From JANNPJ01 sp965200525 (GTDB taxonomy: Bacteria > Actinomycetota > Actinomycetes > Actinomycetales > Kineosporiaceae): a stretch of DNA of 64,000 nucleotides. The notes under the pieces are model-generated. The model saw only the letters and a program-made list of their open reading frames with translations, searched no databases and was not told the DNA's origin. A program made the translations under genes and the position numbers. Where the stretch lies: contig OZ241368.1 of NCBI GenBank assembly GCA_965200525.1, positions 4,774,001-4,838,000 of the forward strand. The letters are read 5' to 3'. This document shows positions 7,729 through 16,414 of this stretch, in pieces. Position 1 is the stretch's first letter. Every line of letters begins with the position of its first letter.

Positions 7729-9507
7729 ATGAATCAGCAGCGCGCCGTCGTCGTCTCGTTGACCGATCAGGTCCACGACGCGGTGCGACGAAGCATCCGG
7801 ACGGTCCTGCCGGACCATCTGGACGCTGATCCTCTGGTGCGCCCCTCCGACCGCGCCGACCTGCAGGCGAACGCCGCACTCGGCCTCGCCAAGGCCGCTC
7901 ATCGTCGACCGGACGAACTGGCGAGAGAACTGGTCGAGCACCTCGCGGATCCAGTCATCGCGGGCGTCGACGTCTCCGGACCCGGTTTCCTCAACATCAC
8001 CCTTGACGACCATGCCGTCTGGGCTCAGGTCCGCGACCGGCTGGCTGCGCCCCGGATGGGGATCGCCCAGCCCGAGGTCGGCAAGCGCACGGTGATCGAC
8101 TACTCCGGGCCTAACATCGCCAAGGAGATGCACGTCGGGCACCTGCGGACCACGATCATCGGCGACGCCCTCGCCCGAGTGCTGGGATTCCTCGGCGGAG
8201 ATGTCGTCCGGCAGAACCATCTCGGCGACTGGGGAACGCAGTTCGGAATGCTCATCCAGTACCTGGACGAGCACCCTGAGGCTCACTGGCATGCTGACCA
8301 GTTGGCCCCCGGAACCGACGCGATCGGGGCCCTCGACGGCCTCTACCGCGCTGCTCGCGCAGCCTTCGACGCCGACTCCGCTTTCGCCGACCGCTCCCGG
8401 GCCCGGGTTGTCGCGCTGCAGGCCGGTGATCGCGGCACAGTGATGACCTGGAAGGCGATCATTGCCGAGTCCCAGGGTGCCTTCAATGCGCTCTACTCCC
8501 GGCTCGGAGTCCTCCTGACTGATGACGACGTCGCGGGGGAGTCCATGTACAACCCCATGCTCGCAGACGTCGTCGATGAGCTCCAGCGCGACGGTATCGC
8601 CGTCGAAAGCGACGGCGCCCTGTGCGTTTTCGACTCTGCCGTGCTCGGGCCGGACGGCACGCCCATTCCGCTCATGGTTCGCAAGAGCGACGGCGGTTAC
8701 GGGTACGACACCACCGACCTGGCCACCATCCGCTACCGCACCACGGAACTGAAGGCCGACCGGATCCTCTACGTGGTCGATTCTCGCCAGGCCCTGCACT
8801 TCCGGCTTGTCTTCTCCGCCGCACGCCGGGCGGGATGGCTGAGCGACGATGTCGATGCGCGCCATGTCCCCTTCGGCACGGTGCTTGGTCCGGACGGGCG
8901 GCCCTTCAAGACTCGTTCCGGTGGCACGGTGAGGCTGGCGGAGCTATTGGATCAGGCCGTCGCCTCCGCGCGGGCGACCGTTCGGGAGAAGAACCCCGAC
9001 ATGCCCGAGACCCAAGTCGAGCAGATCGCCGAACAGGCCGGCATCGGTGCCGTGAAGTATGCGGATCTGTCCACGTCGCGGGCCAAGGACTACATCTTCG
9101 ATCCGGTGCGGATGACGGCCTTCGCCGGCGACACCGGTGTGTATCTGCAGTACGCCCACGCGCGGATCTGCTCCATTCTCGAGCGGTCCGCCAACGGAGC
9201 AGCCGGGCCGGCGCTTGACGTCGACGTCACGTTGAGGCTGGAGCCTGCTGAGCGGGCACTGGCCCTGCGGCTCGATCAGTTCGCCGAGGTCCTCACGGAC
9301 ACGGTGGCCTCGCTGGAGCCGCACCGGTTGTGCGGGTACCTTTTCTCCGTCGCCCGGGCCTACTCAGAGTTCTACGAAGCCTGTCCGGTCCTCAAGGCGC
9401 CGTCCCAAGAAGTTCGCGGCAACCGACTGGCCCTGTGCCGGCTGGCCGCCGGCACCCTGTCGCAAGGGCTCGACCTGCTCGGCATCGCGGCGCCGCGCGT
9501 GATGTAG
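7729..9507 (+). CDS. argS: Arginyl-tRNA synthetase
   Basis: This class I synthetase attaches arginine to tRNA-Arg. The 592-residue protein has the N-terminal Add-1 domain, the motif HVGH at 135-138 within NIAKEMHVGHLRTTIIGD, the conserved segment NHLGDWGTQFGMLI, and the DALR anticodon-binding domain at the C-terminus. A canonical KMSKS is missing, as is normal for many ArgRS; FKTRSGGTVRL occupies that place. The ATG has GGAG seven bases upstream. Codon choice is visibly less biased than in valS or ileS (more TCC, GTT and CTC-ATC variety), and argS is not a usual member of this block. It may be a second or relocated ArgRS. No T-box was seen in the 220-base leader. Confidence 0.95.
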   Translation: MNQQRAVVVSLTDQVHDAVRRSIRTVLPDHLDADPLVRPSDRADLQANAALGLAKAAHRRPDELARELVEHLADPVIAGVDVSGPGFLNITLDDHAVWAQVRDRLAAPRMGIAQPEVGKRTVIDYSGPNIAKEMHVGHLRTTIIGDALARVLGFLGGDVVRQNHLGDWGTQFGMLIQYLDEHPEAHWHADQLAPGTDAIGALDGLYRAARAAFDADSAFADRSRARVVALQAGDRGTVMTWKAIIAESQGAFNALYSRLGVLLTDDDVAGESMYNPMLADVVDELQRDGIAVESDGALCVFDSAVLGPDGTPIPLMVRKSDGGYGYDTTDLATIRYRTTELKADRILYVVDSRQALHFRLVFSAARRAGWLSDDVDARHVPFGTVLGPDGRPFKTRSGGTVRLAELLDQAVASARATVREKNPDMPETQVEQIAEQAGIGAVKYADLSTSRAKDYIFDPVRMTAFAGDTGVYLQYAHARICSILERSANGAAGPALDVDVTLRLEPAERALALRLDQFAEVLTDTVASLEPHRLCGYLFSVARAYSEFYEACPVLKAPSQEVRGNRLALCRLAAGTLSQGLDLLGIAAPRVM

Positions 9508-9566
9508 GAGCTGTTGCAGACGGTCTGATTTCGACACGCCGATTCAGCGGTGATCGGGGGCGTGCG

Positions 9567-10619
9567 TCAGTTGGCGACGACGTGCGGCAGGCCGCGCCCG
9601 GCCACCTCGGCCAGCAGGGGCAGGTAGGCGGCGGCGGTCTCGGCTCGGGTCGGGCCGACCTGGGCGTCGTCGTCCAGCCAGGTCAGGTCCGGGTCCATGA
9701 ACGCCTCGCGGATCAGGCCGGGCAGCTCGCCCGGCTCGTAGACCAGCACGGCGTCGGGGCAGCGTTCGGCCAGTTCGTGGGTGTACGGGCCGGCTGCGAC
9801 CAGGGGCCGGCGCCCGGCCGCGATCCAGGTGTTGATCGAGGCCGAGACGGTCCGGCTCGGCGCGATCGGCACCGCCACCTGCCGCAGCCGGCTGATCAGC
9901 GTCTCGTCGGGCAGGAAGCCGGTGACCCGGAACCAGTGCCCACCGTCCTCGGCCGCCCGGGTCAGCGTCGTCACCAGGTCGTCGTGCCCGTCGGCGGTGC
10001 GCCCGATCGCGGTCAACCCGATCGCCGAGGGAGCGCCTTCCAGGGCGGCCAGTGCGTCCTCGTAGCCCTTGCCGGGGCCGACGAAACCGAGCACGCCCAG
10101 CTCGGGCTGCGGGTCGGGCCGTTCCTCGGGCGCCGGGCGCAGCTCGATCGGCAGCGGCACGACGCCGGCGTGCCCGGCGGTGAACAGGGTGGAGAACCGG
10201 GCGAACAGCCGGGCCTCGTGCTGGCTGGAGACGACGACCGCGTCGACGGCGTCCATCACCGCGCGGTAGCCGGCGGCGCGGCGCCGGTAATTGACCGGGT
10301 CGTCGATCGGGTCTGGCAGCCGGTGCATGGTGACCACCACCGGGCGGTCGATCCGCTCGCGCAGGGCCACGAAACGGGCCGCCGCGGTCGCGCTGTCGGG
10401 CCCGCCGAGCGCGTCGGTGTACTGGGCCAGGACGACGTCGGTGCCGGAGAGCACGCTGGTCCCGGCCGGGCCGTCGGGCGTGAAGTCGTCGGGGTCGGAC
10501 AGGCGCACGACCGGTCCGCCGAGCCGGGCGGCCAGGTGCTGGGCGAACTTGACCACCCCGTGTCCGGGCGGCCCGACGATCACGTGGCCGACGACGAGCT
10601 GCTCCAGGCCGACGGTCAT
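9567..10619 (-). CDS. Glycosyltransferase-like protein
   Basis: A 350-residue protein resembling group 1 (GT4/GT-B fold) glycosyltransferases. The N-terminus has a nucleotide-sugar-transferase-like GPPGHGVVKFAQHLA loop. The central region contains LPIELRPAPEERP followed by LGVLGFVGPGKGYEDAL, the usual start of the second Rossmann domain, and later HELAERCPDAVLVYEPGELPGLI, the position of the E-x7-E donor-binding region. No signal peptide or membrane helix is seen, so it is cytosolic. The ATG at 10619 is chosen because a leaderless promoter sits six bases upstream. It is divergent from the ileS leader and convergent with argS. Acceptor and sugar are unknown. Confidence 0.75.
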   Translation of the reverse strand: MTVGLEQLVVGHVIVGPPGHGVVKFAQHLAARLGGPVVRLSDPDDFTPDGPAGTSVLSGTDVVLAQYTDALGGPDSATAAARFVALRERIDRPVVVTMHRLPDPIDDPVNYRRRAAGYRAVMDAVDAVVVSSQHEARLFARFSTLFTAGHAGVVPLPIELRPAPEERPDPQPELGVLGFVGPGKGYEDALAALEGAPSAIGLTAIGRTADGHDDLVTTLTRAAEDGGHWFRVTGFLPDETLISRLRQVAVPIAPSRTVSASINTWIAAGRRPLVAAGPYTHELAERCPDAVLVYEPGELPGLIREAFMDPDLTWLDDDAQVGPTRAETAAAYLPLLAEVAGRGLPHVVAN

Positions 10620-10631
10620 TCCCGGACCATA
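10620..10631 (-). promoter_or_regulatory. Leaderless promoter of the glycosyltransferase gene (-10 TATGGT)
   Basis: On the minus strand TATGGT (plus-strand 10626-10631) is followed by six bases and the ATG at 10619. There is no ribosome site between them. Confidence 0.55.
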
Positions 10632-10779
10632 GCGTGCGGTGGTCACCGATGCGTTACCGGGGCGAACCCGATGAAAGCGCGCCGGGCAGAACTGACTTTC
10701 CGTGCCCAAGCGACCACGCCCAGCTCGCGGCCGCAGTGCCCGCCGCGGTTAATCCGTACGGGTTGCTCCGGGGGAGCGA

Positions 10780-11078
10780 TACCATGGACGCACAGGCTTC
10801 GACCCGGCTATCACCGGTGAGCCTCCGGAAGAACGGGACCGCTGCGGCGGGCCTCAGTAGAACCGGACGGGTGCGGCCCGTGACAGCCGGCTGAGCGGTC
10901 GCCGAACCGTGTCCACCGGGGTCGAGAAGCCCCGGCGGAGCCTGGACGGCGGCAAGCGAGGTGGTACCGCGGCGCTGACCGGGCCGATCCCGGCGTCGTC
11001 GTCCTCGCACCAGGAAGGTCGTCGTCCCTCATCGGGCGCCGGCCGGCCGGAGCGGGCGAGGACGCACGAGGAGCGCAC
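10780..11078 (+). promoter_or_regulatory. Translational T-box riboswitch (Ile) upstream of ileS
   Basis: The leader of ileS contains the hallmarks of the actinobacterial ileS T-box. A -10 box TACCAT lies at 10780-10785. Stem I carries the isoleucine specifier ATC at 10810-10812 in the context GGCTATCACCGGTGAGCC. The conserved CAGTAGAACCGG lies at 10855-10866. The T-box AGGTGGTACCGCGG lies at 10959-10972, and its TGGT can pair with the tRNA ACCA end. Downstream, GTCCTCG near 11000 can pair with CGAGGAC near 11057-11063, next to the ribosome site GAGGAG at 11068-11073, so uncharged tRNA-Ile probably frees the ribosome site. No poly-U terminator is present, in line with translational control known for this group. 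Confidence 0.92.
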
Positions 11079-11082
11079 CACC

Positions 11083-14000
11083 ATGACGTACCCCAAGGTC
11101 GGCGGCGAGGTTCCGGCCACGCCGCGATTTCCGCAGCTCGAGGAGAAGGTGCTCGCCTACTGGGCGCAGGACCACACCTTCGAGGCCAGCGTCGAGGCCC
11201 GCCCGGCCGACGGCCCGGACGGGGAGATCGGTGGCAACGAGTTCGTCTTCTACGACGGCCCGCCGTTCGCCAACGGACTGCCGCACTACGGCCACCTGCT
11301 CACCGGCTACGTGAAGGACCTGGTGCCCCGCTACCAGACGATGCGCGGGCGCCGGGTCGAGCGCCGATTCGGCTGGGACACCCACGGCCTGCCGGCCGAG
11401 GTCGAGGCCGAGAAGCAGCTCGGGCTCAAGGCCAAGGCCGACATCGAGGCGATGGGCATCGCCGCGTTCAACGAGGCCTGCCGGACCTCGGTGCTGCGCT
11501 ACACCAAGGACTGGGAGCAGTACGTCAACCGGCAGGCGCGCTGGGTCGACTTCGAGAACGACTACAAGACCCTCGATCTCGACTACATGGAAAGCGTCAT
11601 GTGGGCGTTCAAGACGCTCTGGGACAAGGGCCTGATCTACGAGGGCTTCCGGGTGCTGGCCTACTGCTGGCGCGACGAGACCCCGCTGAGCAACACCGAG
11701 ACCCGGATGGACGACGTCTACCGCCAGCGCCAGGACCCGGCGGTCACCGTCGGGTACGTGCTCGAGACCGGGGACGTCGCGCTGATCTGGACCACGACCC
11801 CGTGGACCCTGCCCAGCAACCTGGCCATGGCGGTCAACCCGGGTGTCGACTATGTGGTGGTCACCGGCGCCCCCGGCAGCGCCCACGAGAACACCCGGTT
11901 CGTGCTGGCCGAGGCCCGCCTGGGCCACTACGCCCGCGAGCTCGGCGAGGACGCGGCCACCCGGGTGGTGCGCCGGCTCAAGGGCAGCGAGCTGCTGGGC
12001 CTGAAATACACCCCGCCGTTCCCGTTCTTCGCCGGGCGCGAGAAGGCCCACCAGGTGCTGGCCGCCGACTACGTGACGGTTGACGACGGTACCGGGATCG
12101 TCCACATCGCCCCGGCTTTCGGTGAGGAGGACATGCTCGTCACCGACGCCGCCGGGATCGTCCCGGTGGTCCCGGTGGACGCCGGCGGCAAGTTCACCGA
12201 CGAGGTGCCGCCGTACGCCGGGCAGCACGTGTTCGACGCCAATAAGGTGATCATCGCCGACCTCAAGGCCGGGGCTCCGCACGTCAACCCGGGCACGGTC
12301 CTGCTGCGCCAGGAGACCTACGACCACCCGTACCCGCACTGCTGGCGCTGCGGCAACCCGCTGATCTACCGGGCCGTATCGTCCTGGTTCGTCAAGGTCA
12401 CCGAGATCAAGGACCGGATGGTCGAGCTCAACCAGCAGATCACCTGGGTGCCCGAGCACATCCAGGCCGGCTCGTTCGGCAAATGGCTGGCCAACGCCCG
12501 CGACTGGTCGATCAGCCGCAGCCGGTACTGGGGTTCGCCGGTGCCGGTCTGGACCTCGGACGACCCGGCCTACCCCCGGGTCGACGTCTACGGCTCGCTC
12601 GACGAGCTCGAGCGCGACTTCGGCGTGCGCCCGGTCGACCTGCACCGCCCGCACATCGACGACCTGACCCGGCCCAACCCGGACGACCCGACCGGGAAGT
12701 CGACCATGCGCCGGGTGCCGGAGGTGCTGGACTGCTGGTTCGAGTCCGGCTCGATGCCGTTCGCCCAGGTGCACTACCCGTTCGAGAACGCCGACTGGTT
12801 CGAGCACCACTACCCGGGCGACTTCATCGTCGAGTACATCGGGCAGACCCGCGGCTGGTTCTACACCCTGCACGTGCTGGCCACCGCCCTGTTCGACCGG
12901 CCCGCCTTCGAGACCGCGGTCAGCCACGGCATCCTGCTCGGCAGTGACGGCCGCAAGATGTCCAAGAGCCTGAGCAACTACCCGAACGTGAACGACGTGC
13001 TCGACCGGGACGGCTCGGACGCGATGCGCTGGTTCCTGATGTCGTCGCCGGTGCTGCGCGGCGGCAACCTGATCGTCACCGAGCAGGCGATCCGGGATGG
13101 CGTGCGGCAGGTGATGCTGCCGTACTGGAACACGTACTACTTCCTGTCGCTCTACTCCAACGCGGCGGCCGGGGGAGCCGGTCACGAGGCCCGGCTACGA
13201 ACCGACTCCAGCGACGTCCTCGATCGGTACCTGCTGGCCAAGACCCACAACCTGGTCGTCGACGTGACCGCCGGGCTGGACGGTTACGACATCGCCGGGG
13301 TCTGCGTGGCGGTGCGCGAGTTCCTCGACGTGCTGACCAACTGGTACGTGCGGCGCTCGCGGGAGCGGTTCTGGGCCGAGGACGCCGACGCGTTCGACAC
13401 CCTGCACACCGTTCTCGAGGTGGTGTCGCGGCTGCTGGCCCCGTTGCTGCCGATGACCGCCGAGGAGGTCTGGCGGGGGCTGACCGGCGAGCGCAGCGTG
13501 CACCTGAGCGACTGGCCGGTGGCGGCCGACTACCCGGCCGACGCCGAACTGGTGACGGCCATGGACCATGCCCGGGAGGTGGCCTCGGCCACGCTCGGGC
13601 TGCGCAAGGCCCAGTCGCTGCGCGTGCGCCAGCCGCTGGCCGGGCTGATCGTGGTGATCGACGCCCCGGCCGCGGTGGCGCCGTTCGCCGGCGTGATCGC
13701 CGACGAGGTGAACGTCAAGGACGTGAAGCTCCTCGGGCTGGACGACGCCGAGGCGACCTCGGTCGGGGTCAGCCGCCGGCTGACCGTGAACGCGCGGGCG
13801 GCCGGGCCCCGGCTGGGCAAGGGCGTCCAGACGGTGATCCGGGCGGCCAAGGCCGGCGACTGGTCGCAGGCCGAGGACGGCTCGGTGGTCAGCGGCGGGG
13901 TGGCCCTGCAGGAGGGCGAGTACACCCTGGAGACCGTGGTCGCCGACGACTCCGGGCACACCGCGGTGGCGGTGCTGCCCGGTGGCGGGTTCGTCGTCCT

Positions 14001-14259
14001 GGACACCGAGCTGACGCCCGAACTGCAGGCCGAGGGCTGGGCCCGCGACCTGGTCCGGCAGATCCAGGACGAGCGCAAGGCGGCCGGGCTGCACGTGTCG
14101 GACGCGATCCGGTTGCGGCTGTCGGTGCCGCAGCAGCACCTGGGCACCACTCAGGAGAACCGCTCGATGCTGGAGCGCGAGACCCTGGCCAAGGAGGTCG
14201 AGATCATCACCCTGACCGACGGCGACACCGTGGTCGTGGTGGTCGAGCGCCTCGGCTGA
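11083..14259 (+). CDS. ileS: Isoleucyl-tRNA synthetase
   Basis: This class I synthetase charges tRNA-Ile. The 1058-residue protein has PHYGH at 67-71 (HIGH box), a CP1 editing domain, and KMSKS at 625-629. The length and the segment FGWDTHGLPAEVEAEK match the long, eukaryote-like IleRS2 form found in many actinobacteria; that form is known for reduced mupirocin sensitivity, but resistance is not shown here. The open frame runs further upstream to 10909, but that stretch is the T-box RNA. The ATG at 11083 is chosen because GAGGAG lies nine bases upstream and the protein starts MTYPKV as in relatives. It is controlled by the T-box and ends at a bidirectional hairpin. Confidence 0.98.
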   Translation: MTYPKVGGEVPATPRFPQLEEKVLAYWAQDHTFEASVEARPADGPDGEIGGNEFVFYDGPPFANGLPHYGHLLTGYVKDLVPRYQTMRGRRVERRFGWDTHGLPAEVEAEKQLGLKAKADIEAMGIAAFNEACRTSVLRYTKDWEQYVNRQARWVDFENDYKTLDLDYMESVMWAFKTLWDKGLIYEGFRVLAYCWRDETPLSNTETRMDDVYRQRQDPAVTVGYVLETGDVALIWTTTPWTLPSNLAMAVNPGVDYVVVTGAPGSAHENTRFVLAEARLGHYARELGEDAATRVVRRLKGSELLGLKYTPPFPFFAGREKAHQVLAADYVTVDDGTGIVHIAPAFGEEDMLVTDAAGIVPVVPVDAGGKFTDEVPPYAGQHVFDANKVIIADLKAGAPHVNPGTVLLRQETYDHPYPHCWRCGNPLIYRAVSSWFVKVTEIKDRMVELNQQITWVPEHIQAGSFGKWLANARDWSISRSRYWGSPVPVWTSDDPAYPRVDVYGSLDELERDFGVRPVDLHRPHIDDLTRPNPDDPTGKSTMRRVPEVLDCWFESGSMPFAQVHYPFENADWFEHHYPGDFIVEYIGQTRGWFYTLHVLATALFDRPAFETAVSHGILLGSDGRKMSKSLSNYPNVNDVLDRDGSDAMRWFLMSSPVLRGGNLIVTEQAIRDGVRQVMLPYWNTYYFLSLYSNAAAGGAGHEARLRTDSSDVLDRYLLAKTHNLVVDVTAGLDGYDIAGVCVAVREFLDVLTNWYVRRSRERFWAEDADAFDTLHTVLEVVSRLLAPLLPMTAEEVWRGLTGERSVHLSDWPVAADYPADAELVTAMDHAREVASATLGLRKAQSLRVRQPLAGLIVVIDAPAAVAPFAGVIADEVNVKDVKLLGLDDAEATSVGVSRRLTVNARAAGPRLGKGVQTVIRAAKAGDWSQAEDGSVVSGGVALQEGEYTLETVVADDSGHTAVAVLPGGGFVVLDTELTPELQAEGWARDLVRQIQDERKAAGLHVSDAIRLRLSVPQQHLGTTQENRSMLERETLAKEVEIITLTDGDTVVVVVERLG

Positions 14260-14271
14260 CCCTGGTCTGCG

Positions 14272-14306
14272 GGTGGTCCTGATCCAGGAAGTGGGTCAGG
14301 ATCACC
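14272..14306. terminator. Bidirectional terminator between ileS and the GNAT gene
   Basis: A 14-bp stem (14272-14285 with 14293-14306, two G:T pairs) with a seven-base loop lies between two convergent genes. Confidence 0.75.
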
Positions 14307-14313
14307 GGCAACC

Positions 14314-14865
14314 TCAGCTGAGGGGTTCGTTGAGGCGCTGGTAGAGGATGTGGTCCTGCCAGCGGCCGGCGATCCTCAGGTATCTCGGGGCCAGGCCGAA
14401 CCTCTGGAAGCCGTTGCGCAGCAGCACCCGCTGCGAGCGGACGTTGTCGACCAGGGTGCCGGCCTGCAGCCGGTGCAGGCCGACCCCGCCGAAGGCTTCC
14501 TCGGATCCGCCGAAGGCCTGCTCGATCACCGCGGCTACGGCCGCGCTCGCCACGCCCCGACCGCCCCGGGCCTCATCGACCCAGTAGCCCAGGTGCGCGG
14601 ACTGGAACGGGCCCCGGACGATGTCGTTGACGGTGATCCGGCCCACCAGCTCGCCGTCCTCCAGGATGCCGAACGGCACGGTGGTGCCCTGGGCGTGCCG
14701 GGCCAGCAGCTGAGTCACGATCCGGTGCTGGCCGGCCACGGTGAGGTAGTCGTCCTCGTGGGCCGGGTCGTAGGGGGCGAAGAAATCGGCGTTGGTGCTC
14801 AGCAGCTCGACCAGCCGGCCGGCGTCGTCCTCGGTCAGCAGCCGTACCGTGATGTCCCGGTTCAT
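14314..14865 (-). CDS. GNAT family N-acetyltransferase (RimJ/RimL type)
   Basis: A 183-residue acetyltransferase of the RimJ/RimL-like GNAT group, which moves an acetyl group from acetyl-CoA to an amine, often a ribosomal protein N-terminus or a small molecule. The acetyl-CoA loop ARGGRGVASAAV (motif A) sits near residue 95, preceded by the beta-4 strand AHLGYWVDE, and the C-terminal half has the usual N-x-R-S-x-R-V-L-x-x-N-G-F motif (NVRSQRVLLRNGFQRFG). The ATG start lies six bases after TAGGAT, so the gene is probably leaderless. It is divergent from folC and convergent with ileS. The substrate cannot be told. Confidence 0.88.
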   Translation of the reverse strand: MNRDITVRLLTEDDAGRLVELLSTNADFFAPYDPAHEDDYLTVAGQHRIVTQLLARHAQGTTVPFGILEDGELVGRITVNDIVRGPFQSAHLGYWVDEARGGRGVASAAVAAVIEQAFGGSEEAFGGVGLHRLQAGTLVDNVRSQRVLLRNGFQRFGLAPRYLRIAGRWQDHILYQRLNEPLS

Positions 14866-14877
14866 GCCGCGATCCTA
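14866..14877 (-). promoter_or_regulatory. Leaderless promoter of the GNAT gene (-10 TAGGAT)
   Basis: On the minus strand TAGGAT (plus-strand 14872-14877) is followed by six bases and the ATG at 14865. No ribosome site is present. Confidence 0.55.
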
Positions 14878-14933
14878 GAAGGGACGCCGTCCGTCCGGGC
14901 GCCCGCGGGTTCGGCGGCGATCATCACGGCGGA

Positions 14934-14946
14934 TAGGCTCGAAACA
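14934..14946 (+). promoter_or_regulatory. Leaderless promoter of the folC leader ORF (-10 TAGGCT)
   Basis: TAGGCT at 14934-14939 is followed by six bases and an ATG at 14946. This spacing equals that of the valS, radical SAM and proA promoters in the window. The -35 region is weak. Confidence 0.55.
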
Positions 14947-14999
14947 TGTCAACGGTTGTCCTGGACGCCTTCCGCTCTCGCCCGGATCTGGCCCGATGA
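14946..14999 (+). CDS. 17-residue leaderless leader peptide ahead of folC
   Basis: A short open frame encodes MSTVVLDAFRSRPDLAR. Its ATG lies at the transcription start predicted from TAGGCT, and its TGA stop (14997-14999) overlaps the folC ATG (14996-14998) as ATGA. folC itself has no ribosome site, so translation of this mini-ORF would deliver ribosomes to folC by termination-reinitiation. The peptide has no run of a single regulatory amino acid. It could be a conserved small protein, a coupling leader, or a chance frame; the exact promoter spacing and the ATGA overlap favour real translation. Confidence 0.5.
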   Translation: MSTVVLDAFRSRPDLAR

Positions 15000-16414
15000 G
15001 CCGCACCGACGGGCACGGCCCGCAGCGCGGGGCCGCCCGCACCGCGGAGGAGAAGGCCCTGCGGCTGCGGGCCCGCGAGGTGTACCAGGCCATCCTCAGC
15101 CGCGCCCCCGAGCACGACCTGATCCCCAGCCTGGACCGCATCGCGGCGGTCTGCCGGCTGCTCGGCGACCCGCAGCGCTCGTTCGAGGCGATCCACCTCA
15201 CCGGCACCAACGGCAAGACCTCGACCACCCGGATGGTCGAGCGGCTGCTGCGCGAGCACGGGCTGCGCACCGGTCGCTTCCTCAGCCCGCACCTGAACGA
15301 CGTGCGCGAGCGGATCGCGCTGGATGGCGAGATGGTCTCGCAGGAGCGGTTCATCGAGGTCTACGAGGAGGTCGAGCCCTACCTCGGCCTGGTCGACGCC
15401 CAGAGCGCCGCGGCCGGCGGGCCCCGGCTGAGCTTCTTCGAGGTGCTGGTGGCGATGGCCTACGCCACCTTCGCCGACAGCCCGGTCGACGTGGCCGCGG
15501 TCGAGGTCGGGCTGGGCGGCTCTTGGGATGCCACCAACGTGGTCGACGGCAAGGTGGCCGTGATCATGCCGATCGGGCTGGACCACGAGCGGTTCCTCGG
15601 CCACGACGTCGCCACCATCGCCGGCGAGAAGGCCGGGATCATCAAGCCCGGCGCGACCGTGGTGATCGCCGACCAGCCCGAGGAGGCGGCCGAGGTGCTG
15701 CTGGCCTACGCAGCGAAGGTCGGGGCCACCGTGCTGCGCCAGGGCTACGAGTTCGGCGTGATCGGCCGCGAGGTCGCGGTCGGCGGGCAGGTGATCACCT
15801 TGCAGGGCCGCAACCAGGCCTATGAGGACATCTTCCTGCCGCTGCACGGCATCCACCAGGCCGGCAACGCCGCCGCCGCGCTGGCCGCGGTCGAGGCCCT
15901 GCTGCTCACCTCGGGGGAGGGTGAGACCGCGACCGGCCTCGACGCCGACGTTGTGCGGGCCGCGTTCGCCGACGTCGACTCACCAGGCCGGCTGGAGGTG
16001 GTGCGCAGCGGCCCGACCGTGCTGGTGGACGCCGCCCACAACCCGGCCGGGGCCGAGGTTCTGGCCTCGAGCCTGGAGGAGGCCTTCGGCTTCACCAACC
16101 TGATCGGCCTGGTCGCGGTGCTGCAGGACAAGGACGCCGAGGGCATCCTGGGCGCGCTCGAGCCGGTGCTGTCCGAGGTGGTGATCACCCGGACGTCGTC
16201 CCCGCGTTCGACCGACCCGCACGAGCTGGGCGAGATCGCGATCGACGTGTTCGGCGAGGACCGGGTCACCGTGCTCGACCGGCTCGACGACGCCCTCGAC
16301 CACGCGATCGGCCTGGCCGAGGCCGGCGGCCAGATCGGCGGCGGCGTCCTGGCCACCGGCTCGGTCACCATGGCTGCCGACGTCCGGCTGCTGCTGCACG
16401 CCCGCCCGGCCTGA
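14996..16414 (+). CDS. folC: Bifunctional folylpolyglutamate / dihydrofolate synthase
   Basis: FolC adds glutamate to dihydropteroate and to reduced folates, giving the polyglutamylated cofactors retained in the cell. The 472-residue protein belongs to the Mur ligase superfamily: ATP-binding loop GTNGKTS at 70-76, the SPHLNDVRERI segment of the omega loop, and the C-terminal domain with the VLVDAAHNPAGAE motif. The ATG overlaps the stop of the 17-codon leader ORF, and no other ribosome site exists. valS normally precedes and a DUF4233 gene normally follows folC; here the DUF4233 gene is about 19 kb downstream, across an accessory region. Confidence 0.96.
   Translation: MSRTDGHGPQRGAARTAEEKALRLRAREVYQAILSRAPEHDLIPSLDRIAAVCRLLGDPQRSFEAIHLTGTNGKTSTTRMVERLLREHGLRTGRFLSPHLNDVRERIALDGEMVSQERFIEVYEEVEPYLGLVDAQSAAAGGPRLSFFEVLVAMAYATFADSPVDVAAVEVGLGGSWDATNVVDGKVAVIMPIGLDHERFLGHDVATIAGEKAGIIKPGATVVIADQPEEAAEVLLAYAAKVGATVLRQGYEFGVIGREVAVGGQVITLQGRNQAYEDIFLPLHGIHQAGNAAAALAAVEALLLTSGEGETATGLDADVVRAAFADVDSPGRLEVVRSGPTVLVDAAHNPAGAEVLASSLEEAFGFTNLIGLVAVLQDKDAEGILGALEPVLSEVVITRTSSPRSTDPHELGEIAIDVFGEDRVTVLDRLDDALDHAIGLAEAGGQIGGGVLATGSVTMAADVRLLLHARPA

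Noticed and set aside
6774..7730. Longer start (7730) for the one-pass membrane protein
   Set aside because: The extra 74 residues are Arg/Pro-rich noise and overlap the argS start.
9508..9566. Terminator between argS and the glycosyltransferase gene
   Set aside because: Only a six-base-pair stem with a long loop was found; too weak to call.
10909..11082. Upstream extension of ileS to a GTG at 10909
   Set aside because: This stretch is T-box RNA, and the ATG at 11083 has the ribosome site.
11029..13185. 718-codon open frame antisense to ileS
   Set aside because: Shadow of ileS codon bias; low-complexity composition and no start site.
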